NCBI GenBank assembly: GCA_963799455.1
Contig: CAWCXF010000008.1
Coordinates: forward strand, 1,364,001-1,428,000
Length of the DNA stretch: 64,000 nt
Source of the DNA: CAWCXF01 sp963799455
GTDB lineage: Bacteria; Pseudomonadota; Alphaproteobacteria; Rhodobacterales; Rhodobacteraceae
Reading direction: 5' to 3'
Shown here one piece after another: positions 35,859 through 44,848 of this stretch. The notes below the pieces were generated by a model that worked only from the letters and a program-made list of their open reading frames with translations, searched no databases and was not told the origin of the DNA. The position numbers and the translations under genes are program-made. Each line of letters starts with the position of its first letter. Within the stretch, counting starts at the first letter, position 1.

Positions 35859-37757
35859 GCGCGCGCCTCAAGCAGCGCGTCGAAGCTCGCGAGCGCGGTG
35901 AGCGCGACGGGAACGTCGGCGGGCAGACCGCGGCTGCGCGGCTCGAGCCGGGCACGGAGGGCGCGGGCGTCAGGTGCTCGCCCTTCAGCGAGGTCCTCGG
36001 CGATCAGGTGGGCGAGCTGCGGCCTCGCAGCCCTCGTCGTGGGCGAGCGCGAGGAGGCCCACCATGCGCCGACAGGCGTCCTTCTGGGGCAGCGCCTCGG
36101 ACAGGCACGCCCAGGCCTGGGAGTACTCGGTGCGCGGGAACAGGCTGTCGCGGAAGACCGAGCCGGCGAGCGCCTGAGGCTTGCGCCGAAGGGCATGGAT
36201 CACGTGGCGGTGGTCGACCACGTGGACGCGCCGTCCGCCGCCTGCGGCCGTCGGCGTGGATGGGTGACGACGCGGGTCGCCCCGAGCCAAGCCTCGATGC
36301 GGTCGTCATACACATGGATGCGCAAGCGGTGGCCGATGAGCCGCGCCGGCGCACTGTAGAAGACGCTGTGCACGAGGAAGCCGCCGGTTCGCGTGACGCG
36401 CGCGACGAGCTCGGCGAAGTCGGTGGTGCGCCGAGGCGGCAGGGGTCGCAGCGCCGCCATTTCGACATGCACCGTGGCCTCGCGCCGCCGGTTCCGCCGT
36501 GCGACGAGCTGATCCACGAAGGTCCGGTACTCGGCGAGCCCGGCGAAGTCGCGTGAGCCGCGCAGGATCAGGGCCTGGTCGAGGGCGGTCTTGAGATGGC
36601 GGTGGTGGGACTCGACCGCGCCGTTCTCATGGGCCTCGCCCGGGTTGTTGCGGCTGGCGATCAGGCCGTAGTGGGCGCACAGCTCCTCGTAGCGGCGCGT
36701 GGCGTCCTCGGCGGCCTCGCGCGTGAGGTTGCGGTAGGCGGCCGACAAGCTGTCGGTGCGGTGCTCGTGCGGCACGCCGCCGAGGCCCCACAAGGCATTC
36801 TGGAGGTTCTCGGCGAGCGCCGTGAAGCTCTCGCCGCCAAGGACCACGGCGGCGTGCTCCCAGCCGCTGTAGGCCAGCGCGAAGTGGTAGAGCCGGTGGT
36901 CGAAGGGCGCGCCCGCGATGGTGACGCCAAGCGCGCCCGCGTCGGTGAAGTCCGACAGCGCCAGGCGCCCCGGCTCGGGCGCCTGGCGGAAGATCACGTC
37001 GCGCGCAGGGCCATGGAGCGCGCGCCAGTCGCGCACCCGCCGTTCCAGCGTCCGCCGGATGCGGTCGTCGGGGAAGGCGTCGGGGTCCGTCATCTGGAGG
37101 TGGCGCAGGAGCGTGACCGCCTGCAATGCCCCTCTCGGCCGCGAGCTCCTGGCGAACCACGTCCGCGTTGCCCGCGTGGCGGCGGAAGCGCTCGGACAGC
37201 CAGCCCCCAAGACCGTCGAGCGACGTCTTGCGTGTCGGTGCCACCAGGCGTCGCCAGCCGCCCTCGCGCAGCCACCGCCGCACCGTCGTCCGCGAGCACC
37301 CCAGCTCCGCCGCGATCCGCCGCGCCCCCCAGCCGAGCGCCTTCAGCCTCAGCATCGCCGACACGTCGTCCGGCTCCTTCATCTCGTCCCTCCGCAGACC
37401 TTCAGTCCGCAGAAGCCTCTCCGTCACTGGCATGGTCATCCAGGCCCTCCCCTCAGGCTACCGAGGGGGCCAGTTCCTCATGTCGCCTCCGGACCAGTTT
37501 GCCGTGACGCCTGACAGCACCGAGGGGTCGCGCTCCAGGATCGGCAGCACCACCGGCTCCCACACCCCGGCGAGGGGATCGGGGACGGTGCGGCCGCGCT
37601 CGGCGCGCCGTTGCGAGGGGAGACGGGGGTCGCCCTCGAGGCGCCGAGCGGTGCGTTCGCTGAAGCCAGCGCGGGCCGCGGCGAGGCGTTGGGGGTGACG
37701 GGGACGGTCGTGCATGTACAGTCTCGCTTGCTGGTCGGTGACGGGTCTGCCCGGCAC
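35855..37757 (-). pseudogene. istA: IS21 transposase IstA of element B, interrupted
   Basis: Starts GTG 37757: PGRPVTDQQARLYMHDRP, RRLEGDPRLPSQRR, PDPLAGVWEPVVLPILERDPSV. Then a 391-bp type A fragment (37126-37516) intervenes, after which QAVTLLRHLQMTDPDAFPDD, FRQAPEPGRLALSDFTDAG, GGVPHEHRTDSLSAAYRN and RNNPGEAHENGAVESHHRHLK give the DDE integrase core. Frame slips near 36250 and 36010 precede the C-terminal FPRTEYSQAWACLSEALPQKDACRRMVGLL. Dead gene, but its family is clear. Confidence 0.8.
37126..37516 (-). mobile_element. 391-bp one-ended fragment of IS21-type element A
   Basis: Carries the type A end (TGTCAGGCGTCACGGCAA read from 37516) and the first part of its istA (from Met 37439: KEPDDVSAMLRLKALGWGARRIAAELG, HAGNADVVRQELAAERGI). 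It then stops abruptly at 37126 and element B istA resumes. GCA is repeated at both borders (37123-37125, 37517-37519). A deletion derivative lacking the right end and most of istA. Confidence 0.7.
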
Positions 37758-37947
37758 GTCGGGACCTCCGTTTGGACGACAGAGATCCCGCTCGTACCGA
37801 CCCGCAGCGGCCAGCACCCCACGCCATCGCCCCTCGGAGACGATCGCGCCGGCGGCGTCTGCCTCCAGTCGGGCTACGCCCTCCCTGAGGCCGACGCCGC
37901 CGGCCAACTTGGCTGTCGGCACCGGTCAGGGTGGTTGTCGCTCAACA

Positions 37948-38360
37948 ACTACCGCGACATGATCTACGCCGACACGGCGGCCGAGGTGGAGGACCGCCGC
38001 AGGGCATTCCTCCGCAAGTGGCGGCTGAAGTGCCGCCCCGTCGCCGACAGCCTCGAGGGTGAGGGGGGACCGTGGCCCCGGTGGGGCCGCGTAAGCCCCC
38101 CGAACGGGGATCGGCTCTTCACCTTCACGCGCCTGCCGCTCAGCCAGTGGAAGTCGGCCCGCACGACCAACGCCATCGAGCGGCTGCACGAGGAGTTCAA
38201 GCGACGCATCAAGACCCAGACCGTCCTGCCCCAGGCCGAGACCGCGCCCATGCTGTTCTGGGCGCTGCTGGCCTCGGGGCAGATCGTCATGCGCAAGGTC
38301 GACGGCTGGGAGAGCCTCTCCGCGCCGCTCGCCGATCAGGCGATTGATCTCGCCGCGTGA
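37948..38360 (+). pseudogene. IS256 transposase 1, C-terminal part
   Basis: Continuation after the IS21 insertion: YRDMIYADTAAEVEDRRRAF, KWRLKCRPVADSLE, RLFTFTRLPLSQWKSARTTNAIERLHEEFKRRIKTQTVLP, stopping at TGA 38358-38360. The NAIERLHEEFKRRIK segment carries the catalytic Glu of the mutator family. A stretch of extra residues (GEGGPWPRWGRVSPPNG) interrupts the usual spacing, suggesting another small insertion. Confidence 0.8.
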
Positions 38361-39783
38361 CGTCGTAACCTCGCCCCGCCGGAGATCGCGTCATCCCGAT
38401 TTCCACCACCTCCGAGACAGCACCCGAGCTGCTCGCGAAGAGCGGTGATGACGACTTCCTCCGCTCTGTCGCGGAGGCCGTGCTTCAGATCATCATGGAG
38501 GCGGACGTGGAGGGCGTGATCGGCGCGGGGCGCCACGAGCGGGCGGCCGAGCGCACGACGTGGCGCAACGGCTACCGCGACAGGACCTTGGAGACGCGGC
38601 TCGGGCCGCTGAGCCTCAAGGTCCCGAAGCTGCGGACCGGGTCCTACTTCCCTGGCTTCCTTGAGCCCCGCAAGCCGGTGGAGAAGGCGCTGGTCGCCGT
38701 CATCCGAGGCAAGCCTGGATCGCCGGCGTGTCGACGCGCAAGGTCGACGACCTGGTGCAGGCCATGGGGATGGGCGGCATCTCGAAGTCGAGCGTGTCGA
38801 AGCTGTGCCGCGACATCGACGAGCGCGTGGGGGCCTTCCTGGGACGAACCCTGGAGGGCGAGTGGCCCTACCTCTGGCTCGACGCCACCTACCTCAAGGT
38901 GCGCGAGGGCGGGCGCATCGTCTCGGTGGCCGCGATAGTCGCCGTGGCCGTCAACGACCTGTGGCCGGCGCGAGATCGTGGGGCTGCACATCGGCCCCTC
39001 GGAGGCCGAGACGTTCTGGTCGGCCTTCCTCAGGAGCCTCGCCAAGCGCGGTCTGAAGGGCACCAAGCTGGTGATCTCGGACGCCCATGAGGGCCTGAAG
39101 GCGGCCATCGCGCGCAGCCTCACAGGCGCCACCTGGCAGCGCTGCCGCGTGCACTTCATGAGGAATGCGCTCGCGCACGTCCCGCGCAGCCAGGCCACCG
39201 TCGTCGCGGCCGCCATCCGGCAAGCCTTCGTTCAGCCCGACCACGCCTCCGCGACCCGAGCCTGGCGCCACGTCGCCGATCAGCTCCGCGCCCGATGGCC
39301 GAAGCTCGGCGCGCTGATGGACGACGCCGAGGCCGATGTCTTGGCCTACATGGCCTTCCCCATGCGCCACCGCGCCAAGCTGCACTCCACCAACCCCCTC
39401 GAGCGGCTGAACAGATGGGATATCCGGCCGGCCCGCGCCCCGATGGACCGACAGCCATCTTTGGGTGACGCTTCTCGTCGGCGGTCGAGCCAGCATGGGA
39501 GGCGGAGATGTTCTACGTGGGTCTGGATGTGTCCTCGGCGCGGGTCGCGGTTTGCGTCGTCGACGACGAGGGGGTGGTCGCGCTCCAGCGCTCGGTCGGC
39601 AGCACGCCCGGCGAGATCACCGAGATGCTGGCGCCGTTCGGCGCCGAGATCGAGCGGATCGGCCTCGAGGCGGGACCGACGTCGCCTTGGCTGGCACGCG
39701 GGCTGCGCGCGCTCGGCCTGCCGGCGATCGTGATCGACGCGACGCACGCGGCCGCCACTCTGCGCGTGGGGTTCCGCAACATG

Positions 39784-40040
39784 TATAACCGCCCCATGCG
39801 CAAGAGGGATCGTCGAAGCTTGGACTGACGCGCCGTCGGGTGCTGACATGTATCCGGCCTCGTGATGCGGCCATCGTCATGCCGCGGGCCCGTGTGGTGG
39901 TCGAGGATCGGGTCCAGATCAAAGCCGCGTGCTCGAAGGCACTTTGTTGCAGGCTGGGTGTCCCGATCCCGTCTCACGACTGCTGCGCCATACCGCTCCT
40001 TGCCCTCTTGTGCTCCGACGCCTCGCGACCGCGAGCGGCT
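39784..40040 (-). other. Long non-coding 3' end of IS110 element 2 (candidate guide RNA region)
   Basis: About 257 bp with no convincing reading frame, directly downstream of an intact IS110 recombinase gene. In characterised IS110-family elements a structured bridge RNA is encoded in a long non-coding end, reported on the downstream side for the IS1111 group. I could not fold it or identify guide loops, so this is positional inference only. Confidence 0.25.
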
Positions 40041-41069
40041 CTACGCCGCCGCGACCGGAGCCCTGTAGACGCCGCCCCGGGCCATCAGGGCCCAGACGAT
40101 CCGCGCCATCTTGTTCGCGAGTGCCACCCGCACCAGCATCCCCGGCTTGCACGCGAGCATCCTGCCCAGCCACGTGCCCGGCTTGGCGGCGGCGTGCACG
40201 TGCCGCTTGATGATGACGCTGTTGGCCCCGATGATCAGCAGGCGCCTGAGCGAGCGCTCCCCCATCTTCGTCGTCGCCCCGAGCCGCTGCTTGCCTCCGG
40301 TGGAATGCTGCCTCGGCGTGAGGCCGAGCCACGCCGCGAAGTCGCGTGCCTTGCCGAACGTCTCGGGCGGCGGGGCGAGCGTGGCCAGCGCCGTGGCGAT
40401 CAGCGGGCCGATCCCGGGGATCGTCATCAGCCGCCGTGCGGTCTCGTCCTCGCGCGCCCGGCGGGCGATCTCGGCGTCCAGCGTGGCGATGCGCTCCTCG
40501 AGGTGGCGCAGTCCTTCGACCAGGACTTGCAGCGTCGCCCGGGCCGCATCCGGCAGGTCGCTGTCCGGCATCTCGACCAGCGCAACCAGCCGGCGCACGT
40601 TCCAGGCCCCTTGAGAGACGACCTCCCCGAACTCCGTCAGATGCCCGCGCAGCGCGTTGATCGTCTGCGTGCGCTGCCGAATGAGCAGCTCGCGCACGCG
40701 GAACACCGACGCCGCGCCCTGCGTCTCCTCGCTCTTCACGGGTACGAAGCGCATGTTCGGCCGCTGCGCCGCCTCGCAGATGGCTTCGGCATCCGCCGCA
40801 TCGTTCTTCTGCCGCCGGACAAACGGCTTCACATAGGCCGGCGGGATCAGCCGCACCTCGTGGCCCAGCTTGCCGATCTCGCGACCCCAGAAGTGAGCCC
40901 CGCCGCAGGCCTCCATCGCGACGGTGCAGGGCCCGAGCTGGCCGAAGAACTCCAGCACCTGCGCGCGCCGCAGCTTCCTGCGCAGCACCGCCCGCCCCGA
41001 GCCGTCCGCCCCATGCACTTGGAACACATTCTTCGCCAGATCGAGCCCGACCGTGATAATCTCCGACAT
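40041..41069 (-). CDS. IS110-family transposase (IS1111-like), intact
   Basis: 342 residues from ATG 41069 (SEIITVGLDLAKNVFQVHGADGSG); an ATG-less extension to 41111 is unlikely. RuvC-like DEDD domain: GLDLAKN with the first Asp, TVAMEACGGAHFWGREI with the Glu, KNDAADAEAI with later Asp residues. The C-terminal Tnp20 domain has RRLMTIPGIGPLIATALATL, ARDFAAWLGLTPRQHSTGGKQRLG, and the conserved serine region KMGERSLRRLLIIGANSVI. Intact and of normal length, so the youngest and possibly still active insertion in this nest. Confidence 0.9.
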   Translation of the reverse strand: MSEIITVGLDLAKNVFQVHGADGSGRAVLRRKLRRAQVLEFFGQLGPCTVAMEACGGAHFWGREIGKLGHEVRLIPPAYVKPFVRRQKNDAADAEAICEAAQRPNMRFVPVKSEETQGAASVFRVRELLIRQRTQTINALRGHLTEFGEVVSQGAWNVRRLVALVEMPDSDLPDAARATLQVLVEGLRHLEERIATLDAEIARRAREDETARRLMTIPGIGPLIATALATLAPPPETFGKARDFAAWLGLTPRQHSTGGKQRLGATTKMGERSLRRLLIIGANSVIIKRHVHAAAKPGTWLGRMLACKPGMLVRVALANKMARIVWALMARGGVYRAPVAAA

Positions 41070-42392
41070 GACCGCTCCCCTCCGTGGATCGTCGCTGACC
41101 CACCTTGGCACAACAGATGCCGTCGGGGGGCGGTCACACCATCAAGACCGACCGCAACGACGCGCGCGGCCTCGCCGATATGATGCGCGTGAGGACGTTC
41201 CGGCCCGTCTGGGTCAAGTCGCCAGAGGCGCAGCGGGAGCGCGCGCTCCTGTCCGTGCGTGAGCAGCTGCGCCGCCAGTCGCTCGACCTGCGCAACGCCA
41301 TCTGGTCGATCCTGCAAGCCGAGGGGTTGAGGCCTCCAAAGCTGGCCCGGTCGGAGTTCCGCGCCCTCGTCGACGAGGCGCTGGACGATCCGGATCTGCA
41401 ACCCGTCCTGCGGCCTCTCGTCGAGATCGTCGACCGGCTCGCATGTGAGATCGACGCGCTCGACCGGCAGATCGCCGCCCGGGCGAAGGCGAGCGAGCCC
41501 TGCCGCCGGCTGATGACGGTCCCAGGCGTCGGTCCTCTGGTCGCGATGACCTACGTCGCAGGCATGGACGATCCCTCGAGGTTCGCAAAGTCACGCGACG
41601 TGGGCGCGCACTTCGGCCTGACGCCCCGGCGATGGCAGTCGGGCGACATGGACTGGTCGGGCGGCATCAGCCGCGCCGGCGACGCCGGGGTGCGGCGCGC
41701 CCTCTATCAGGCAGCCAATGCGCTGATCCATCACAGCCGGGGATGGTGTGCGCTGAAGTCTTGGGCCGTGCGCCTCGCCGGGCGCCGCGGGCTCGGCAAG
41801 GCCAAGGTGGCACTGGCGCGCAAGCTCGCCGTGGTGCTCCACCGGATCTGGCTCAGCGGCGAGCCGTACCGCGTGGCTATCCCCACCTGATCACGAGACA
41901 TCCCACTGCGCGAGATCGGCGGCCTCCGAGGACGCCGCCGTCAGGGGTCCCCTCGGGGACGGGGTCGAGGCGAGTGCGCTCCATTTCTTTGGCGCCCCGG
42001 CGACGTGTCCGGGACCCGACGCCGCAAATAAGGAAGCACCCCTTGGCTCCCGCCCATACCCCATCCTGAGCCCGGCCCCGCCGAGAGCTCGTAGAGAAGG
42101 CTGCCTCCGAGAGGGACACCGAGCCGTCGCGCAGCGGGCCGGCAGGGAGACGATCATGACCAGTTGACCGAAGCGGCCGGGATAGAGAAGGAGATCAAGC
42201 GGCGCGCCGACGTGACAGGCCATCTTCCCCAACGAGGACAGCATCACCCGCCTCGTCGGAGCGGTGCTGCTCGAGCAGAACGACGACTGGCAACTCCAGC
42301 ATCGATACATGCAGATCGAGGGCATGGCTGAGCTCGACACACCCCAGCTCGAGGAGGGCTCCACACTCCAGATCACACCCGAAGCCGCCTGA

Positions 42393-42619
42393 CCCGATGG
42401 CCCGGGACCACACCCGAAATTACACCTCATTGACGGACACGACCAAAAGGCCGGACATATGAGCGCAAGCGATCGGATCGCGCAGACCAGGTTCATCGTC
42501 TTGCGAGACGGGGGCCGTCCACATAGGCACTTGATCGTGAACCTCAGGCAGATGCTGGGCGCTGGCTGACGGGGGTGCAACTGCGGCTCCGGCGGCTTCC
42601 CGCGCCCGTGGTCCCAGGC
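42393..42619. other. IS256 element 2 right end and unassigned sequence
   Basis: After the IS256 stop the sequence reads to an IS256-like terminal repeat (reverse complement GGTCGTGTCCGTCAA, about 42427-42441). A 36-codon frame (ATG 42459 to TGA 42567-42569) follows, with no recognisable motif. I see no other gene here. Confidence 0.4.
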
Positions 42620-43240
42620 GCCGCGGCTGCCCGCGATCACCCCTTCCCACGCAGCCACCCTGAGCGGGCTGTCACCGCCGAGGCGCAGACCCGCCGGCGG
42701 GCCATCCACGACGAGGTTCAGCGTCGCCGGGCGGCGGTCCAGTCTCTCCTGGCCATCGCGCTTGAGATGTCGCTCGCCCGCGGCACCGTTCGCCGATGCG
42801 CCTCGGCGCCCTCGGTGCCCCAGTTGGGGGCCAGGGCAATGCCGCCGAGCGGGCTCGACCCCTGGCTGCCGCATCTCAACCGTCGCCTCTGCGAGGGGTG
42901 CGAGAAGGGCTTGCAGCTGGCCCGCGAGCTGCGCGGCCCGGGCTACGAGGGCAGCACCCGCCAGGTGCACAAGGGGCTTCGGACGCGCCCCGCGCCCCGG
43001 GGCGGGCGCGCAGATCACGGCGGAAGGCAGACGAGGTCCTCGGACCCGGCGCCATCGCGCATCCGGGATCCAAGGCGCGGGCAGGGATCATGGCCATGCC
43101 GGAGGCGCGACGCACGAAGGCCGATGCAGCCGTCCTCGCCCGCATCCTCCAGGACGAGGAGGTGAGCGCCGTGCATGGGCTCGCCCAGCGCTTCGCCGCT
43201 CTGGTCCGCGACAGCGGCGTCGGCCGGGACAGTCCGTCAG
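42620..43240 (+). pseudogene. ISL3-family transposase remnant
   Basis: Plus-strand frames show AEAQTRRRAIHDEVQRRRAA, the helix-turn-helix SLLAIALEMSLARGTVRR, DPWLPHLNRRLCEGCEKGLQLARELRG and QVHKGLRTRP. In another frame, VLARILQDEEVSAVHGLAQRFAALVRDS follows. These match the C-terminal half of ISL3 transposases and parallel the ISL3 copy at 11225-12864, but the catalytic core and both ends are missing and several frame changes are needed. Confidence 0.65.
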
Positions 43241-43259
43241 AGGGCGCCGCGACGAGCAG

Positions 43260-43775
43260 ATGGCAGCGACCTCCGCGGCGATGGAGGCCAAGCGCGAGGC
43301 CGGCCACGCCGTCGCCGCGCGCTACGACGCGCCCTCAGGGCGGCTGGTGGTGAGACTGCACGACGGCGTCGAGCTGGCCGTTCCCACCCGCCTGGTCGAG
43401 GGGCTGGCGGACGCGGACCTCGCGGACCTGGCCGAGATCGAGATCACGCCCGCGGGGCTCGGACTGCACTGGCCACGCCTCGACGCGGACGTCTACGTGC
43501 CAGGGCTCATGGCCGGCGCGCTCGGCTCGCGCCGCTGGATGGCCCGGCAGCTCGGAGCCCAGGGCGGCCGCGCCTCGACCCCCGCCAAGGTCGCCGCGTC
43601 GCGGGCGAACGGCGCCAAGGGCGGGCGGTCGCGGAAGCAAGGGCGGACAGCCGCGGAAGCGGACCGGATGATGGCGACGGCGGGGATCTCTGGGCCAGCT
43701 CTCCGGCGCCGAGCGGCCTCTCGTCGTCGGCGACCTCGACGGCGAGGAAGCTGTCACGTGGCGTTGATGGTGTGA
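43260..43775 (+). CDS. DUF2442-domain protein
   Basis: 171 residues from ATG 43260. RYDAPSGRLVVRLHDGVELAVPTRLVEGLADADLADLAEIEITPAGLGLHW, then DADVYVPGLMAGALGSRRWMARQ, and an Ala/Lys-rich tail with SRANGAKGG match DUF2442. Members are often paired with DUF4160 proteins in toxin-antitoxin-like gene pairs; no partner is seen here. Function unknown. The Arg-rich last 40 residues are unlike the family, and the stop lies in an IS-like sequence, so the native 3' end may have been replaced by an insertion. Confidence 0.75.
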   Translation: MAATSAAMEAKREAGHAVAARYDAPSGRLVVRLHDGVELAVPTRLVEGLADADLADLAEIEITPAGLGLHWPRLDADVYVPGLMAGALGSRRWMARQLGAQGGRASTPAKVAASRANGAKGGRSRKQGRTAAEADRMMATAGISGPALRRRAASRRRRPRRRGSCHVALMV

Positions 43776-43815
43776 CCGCCCCCCCACTCGGGGCTTTCAT
43801 CGAACCGAGGGGCGA

Positions 43816-44712
43816 TCACGCCTCCACGTCGTCCCCCTGCGCAGCGATCAGCCAATCACGGAAGCAGGTCGCGTCGGCACCGACGTCCTCGCGCGTCAGG
43901 AGGTAGAACCCGTCGGACGGGCGCAGGGGCGGCGCGCCCACGGGCACCAGCCGGCGCTCGGCGACGAGCCCGGCCGAGATGGAAACCCAGCCCAGCAGCA
44001 CCCCCTGCCCCGCGAGCGCGGCCTGGGTCGCCTGGACGTAGTTGGTGAAGGTGCGTCCCGTCCCCTCGTTCGGCGGCAGGCCCGCCCTTCTCAGGTAGAC
44101 CGGCCAGGACAGCCAGGACTCCTCCTGCGCACGGACGTGGAGGAGGGACGCCACCGCCAGGTCGATCCGGCCACCGCTGCGCCCGAGGAGGGCCGGGCTG
44201 CACAGGGGCCGCACCTCTTCGTCGAAGAGCTTGTGGACCGTGCCGTCCCTCCAGCGTCCGTGGCCGTAGCGGATCGCGAGGTCGACGCCCTCGGCAAGGG
44301 CAGGCGCGCCGAGCGGCGTCGTGACCACGTTGACGACGACCTCGGGGTGGCGGTCGTGGAACGCCGCCAGCCGCGGCATCAGCCAGTAGGTGGCGACGCC
44401 GACCGAGCAGGCCACGGTCACCGCCCCGGCTCCTGCGCGCTCCATCAGGCGGATCCGGTCCACCGCGCCGGCGATCCGGTCGAGCCCCTCGGTGACGGCG
44501 TCCTTCAGGATCCGACCGGCCTCGGTCAGCTCGGCCGGCCTGCGGCCACGGTCGAGGAGGCGGGCGCCGAGGTGGTCCTCGAGCTGGCGCAGCGACTGGC
44601 TCACCGCCGGCTGGGTCACGTTGAGCTCGCCCGCCGCGGCCTGCGCCGAGCCCGTGCGGACCCGGGCCTCGAAGGCGGTGAGCAGCCTCAGCGGCGGCAG
44701 GGCGCGGGGCAC
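43816..44712 (-). CDS. LysR-family transcriptional regulator (GcvA-like)
   Basis: 298 residues. The N-terminal helix-turn-helix AFEARVRTGSAQAAAGELNVTQPAVSQSLRQLEDHLGARLLDR is the LysR signature. The effector domain (residues 90-298) follows, with VNVVTTPLGAPALAEGVDLAIRYGHGRW typical of the GcvA/AmpR branch. Divergent from the dioxygenase operon at 44849, with a 16-bp inverted repeat 6 bp upstream of its start, so it probably represses itself and activates that operon. Confidence 0.88.
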   Translation of the reverse strand: MPRALPPLRLLTAFEARVRTGSAQAAAGELNVTQPAVSQSLRQLEDHLGARLLDRGRRPAELTEAGRILKDAVTEGLDRIAGAVDRIRLMERAGAGAVTVACSVGVATYWLMPRLAAFHDRHPEVVVNVVTTPLGAPALAEGVDLAIRYGHGRWRDGTVHKLFDEEVRPLCSPALLGRSGGRIDLAVASLLHVRAQEESWLSWPVYLRRAGLPPNEGTGRTFTNYVQATQAALAGQGVLLGWVSISAGLVAERRLVPVGAPPLRPSDGFYLLTREDVGADATCFRDWLIAAQGDDVEA

Positions 44713-44717
44713 GGGGG

Positions 44718-44733
44718 ATAAGCCTCGCCTTAT
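44718..44733. promoter_or_regulatory. Inverted repeat ATAAG-N6-CTTAT, candidate LysR operator
   Basis: Perfect 5-bp arms (44718-44722 and 44729-44733) in the divergent region between the lysR-type gene and the dioxygenase gene. Size and position, next to the regulator start, match LysR binding boxes. Confidence 0.55.
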
Positions 44734-44848
44734 GCTGGGTTCAGCGGGTTCGCGGTTCCCATATCCTTAGCCTGGGCCTACCGTCGCATCCAGCATCGGA
44801 CGCGGGCCGGATCCGCACGGGACGGCCGATCTCGGGTGGGAGGCGGTG

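Larger units (their letters stand above)
34951..37947 (-). mobile_element. IS21-family element B inserted in IS256 element 1
   Basis: Imperfect terminal repeats (TGTAGGGCGTCAACC at 34951; the reverse complement of the right end reads TGTTGAGCGACAACC, ending 37947) share a subterminal CCAAGTTGGCCGG. Direct repeats ACTACC (34945-34950, 37948-37953) flank it. Excision restores the host reading frame as DY-RDMIY exactly. Contains istA and istB on the minus strand, both damaged. A 391-bp fragment of element type A lies inside istA. Confidence 0.85.
33996..38424 (+). mobile_element. IS256-family element 1, interrupted by IS21-type element B
   Basis: The left end GGTCCTGTCGCGAACGTGG (33996) and the reverse complement of the right end (GGTGCTGTCTCGGAGGTGG, ending 38424) are imperfect inverted repeats. 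Removing the 2997-bp IS21 insertion and its 6-bp duplication leaves about 1.43 kb, normal for IS256. The flanks do not show a clean 8-bp target duplication, so the borders have probably been rearranged. A second IS256 begins immediately after. Confidence 0.7.
39784..41136 (-). mobile_element. IS110-family (IS1111-like) element 2
   Basis: About 1.35 kb, on the minus strand inside IS110 transposase 1. One complete transposase gene (40041-41069). The non-coding stretch downstream of that gene (39784-40040) is long and the upstream stretch short. Borders are inferred from where the host IS110 reading stops and resumes, so they may be off by several bases. Confidence 0.7.
39508..41890 (+). pseudogene. 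IS110-family transposase 1, interrupted
   Basis: N-terminal half 39508-39783: MFYVGLDVSSARVAVCVVDDEG, RIGLEAGPTSPWLARGLRALGLPAIVIDATHAAATL, the RuvC-like DEDD domain with Asp in GLDVS and Glu in LEAG. After the second IS110 insertion it resumes at about 41137 with TIKTDRNDARGLADMMRVRTF. The Tnp20-type domain follows: RRLMTVPGVGPLVAMTYVAGMDDPSRF and SGDMDWSGGISRAGDAGVRRALYQAAN, stopping at 41890. Excision of the insert would restore DATHA...TDRNDARG. Inactive as it stands. Confidence 0.82.
39419..42185 (+). mobile_element. IS110-family element 1, interrupted by IS110 element 2
   Basis: Inserted in IS256 transposase 2 between LERLN and KEIKRR. About 1.4 kb after removing the internal IS110. 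The left non-coding end is short (about 90 bp before ATG 39508); the right non-coding end is about 295 bp (41891-42185). IS110 elements lack long inverted repeats and use a DEDD recombinase, so exact borders are approximate. Confidence 0.65.
38395..42392 (+). pseudogene. IS256 transposase 2, interrupted by IS110 elements
   Basis: N-terminal frame (38395 on): PELLAKSGDDDFLRSVAEAVLQ, GRHERAAERTTWRNGYRDR, LKVPKLRTGSYFPGFLEPRK. A slip at about 38712 leads to STRKVDDLVQAMGMGGISKSSVSK and LWLDATYLKVREGGRIV, another at about 38965 to GLHIGPSEAETFWSAFL and LVISDAHEGLKAAIARS, then HSTNPLERLN at about 39415, where it is cut. It resumes at about 42186 as KEIKRRADVTG, slips once more, and ends DDWQLQHRYMQIEGMAEL with TGA 42390-42392. 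No native start codon is visible: the 5' end is lost against IS256 element 1. Confidence 0.8.

Noticed and set aside
38395..38424. IS256 transposase 2 starting cleanly at 38395
   Set aside because: These bases also form the right terminal repeat of IS256 element 1, so the in-frame residues ISTTSETAP may be fortuitous. I regard transposase 2 as 5'-truncated.
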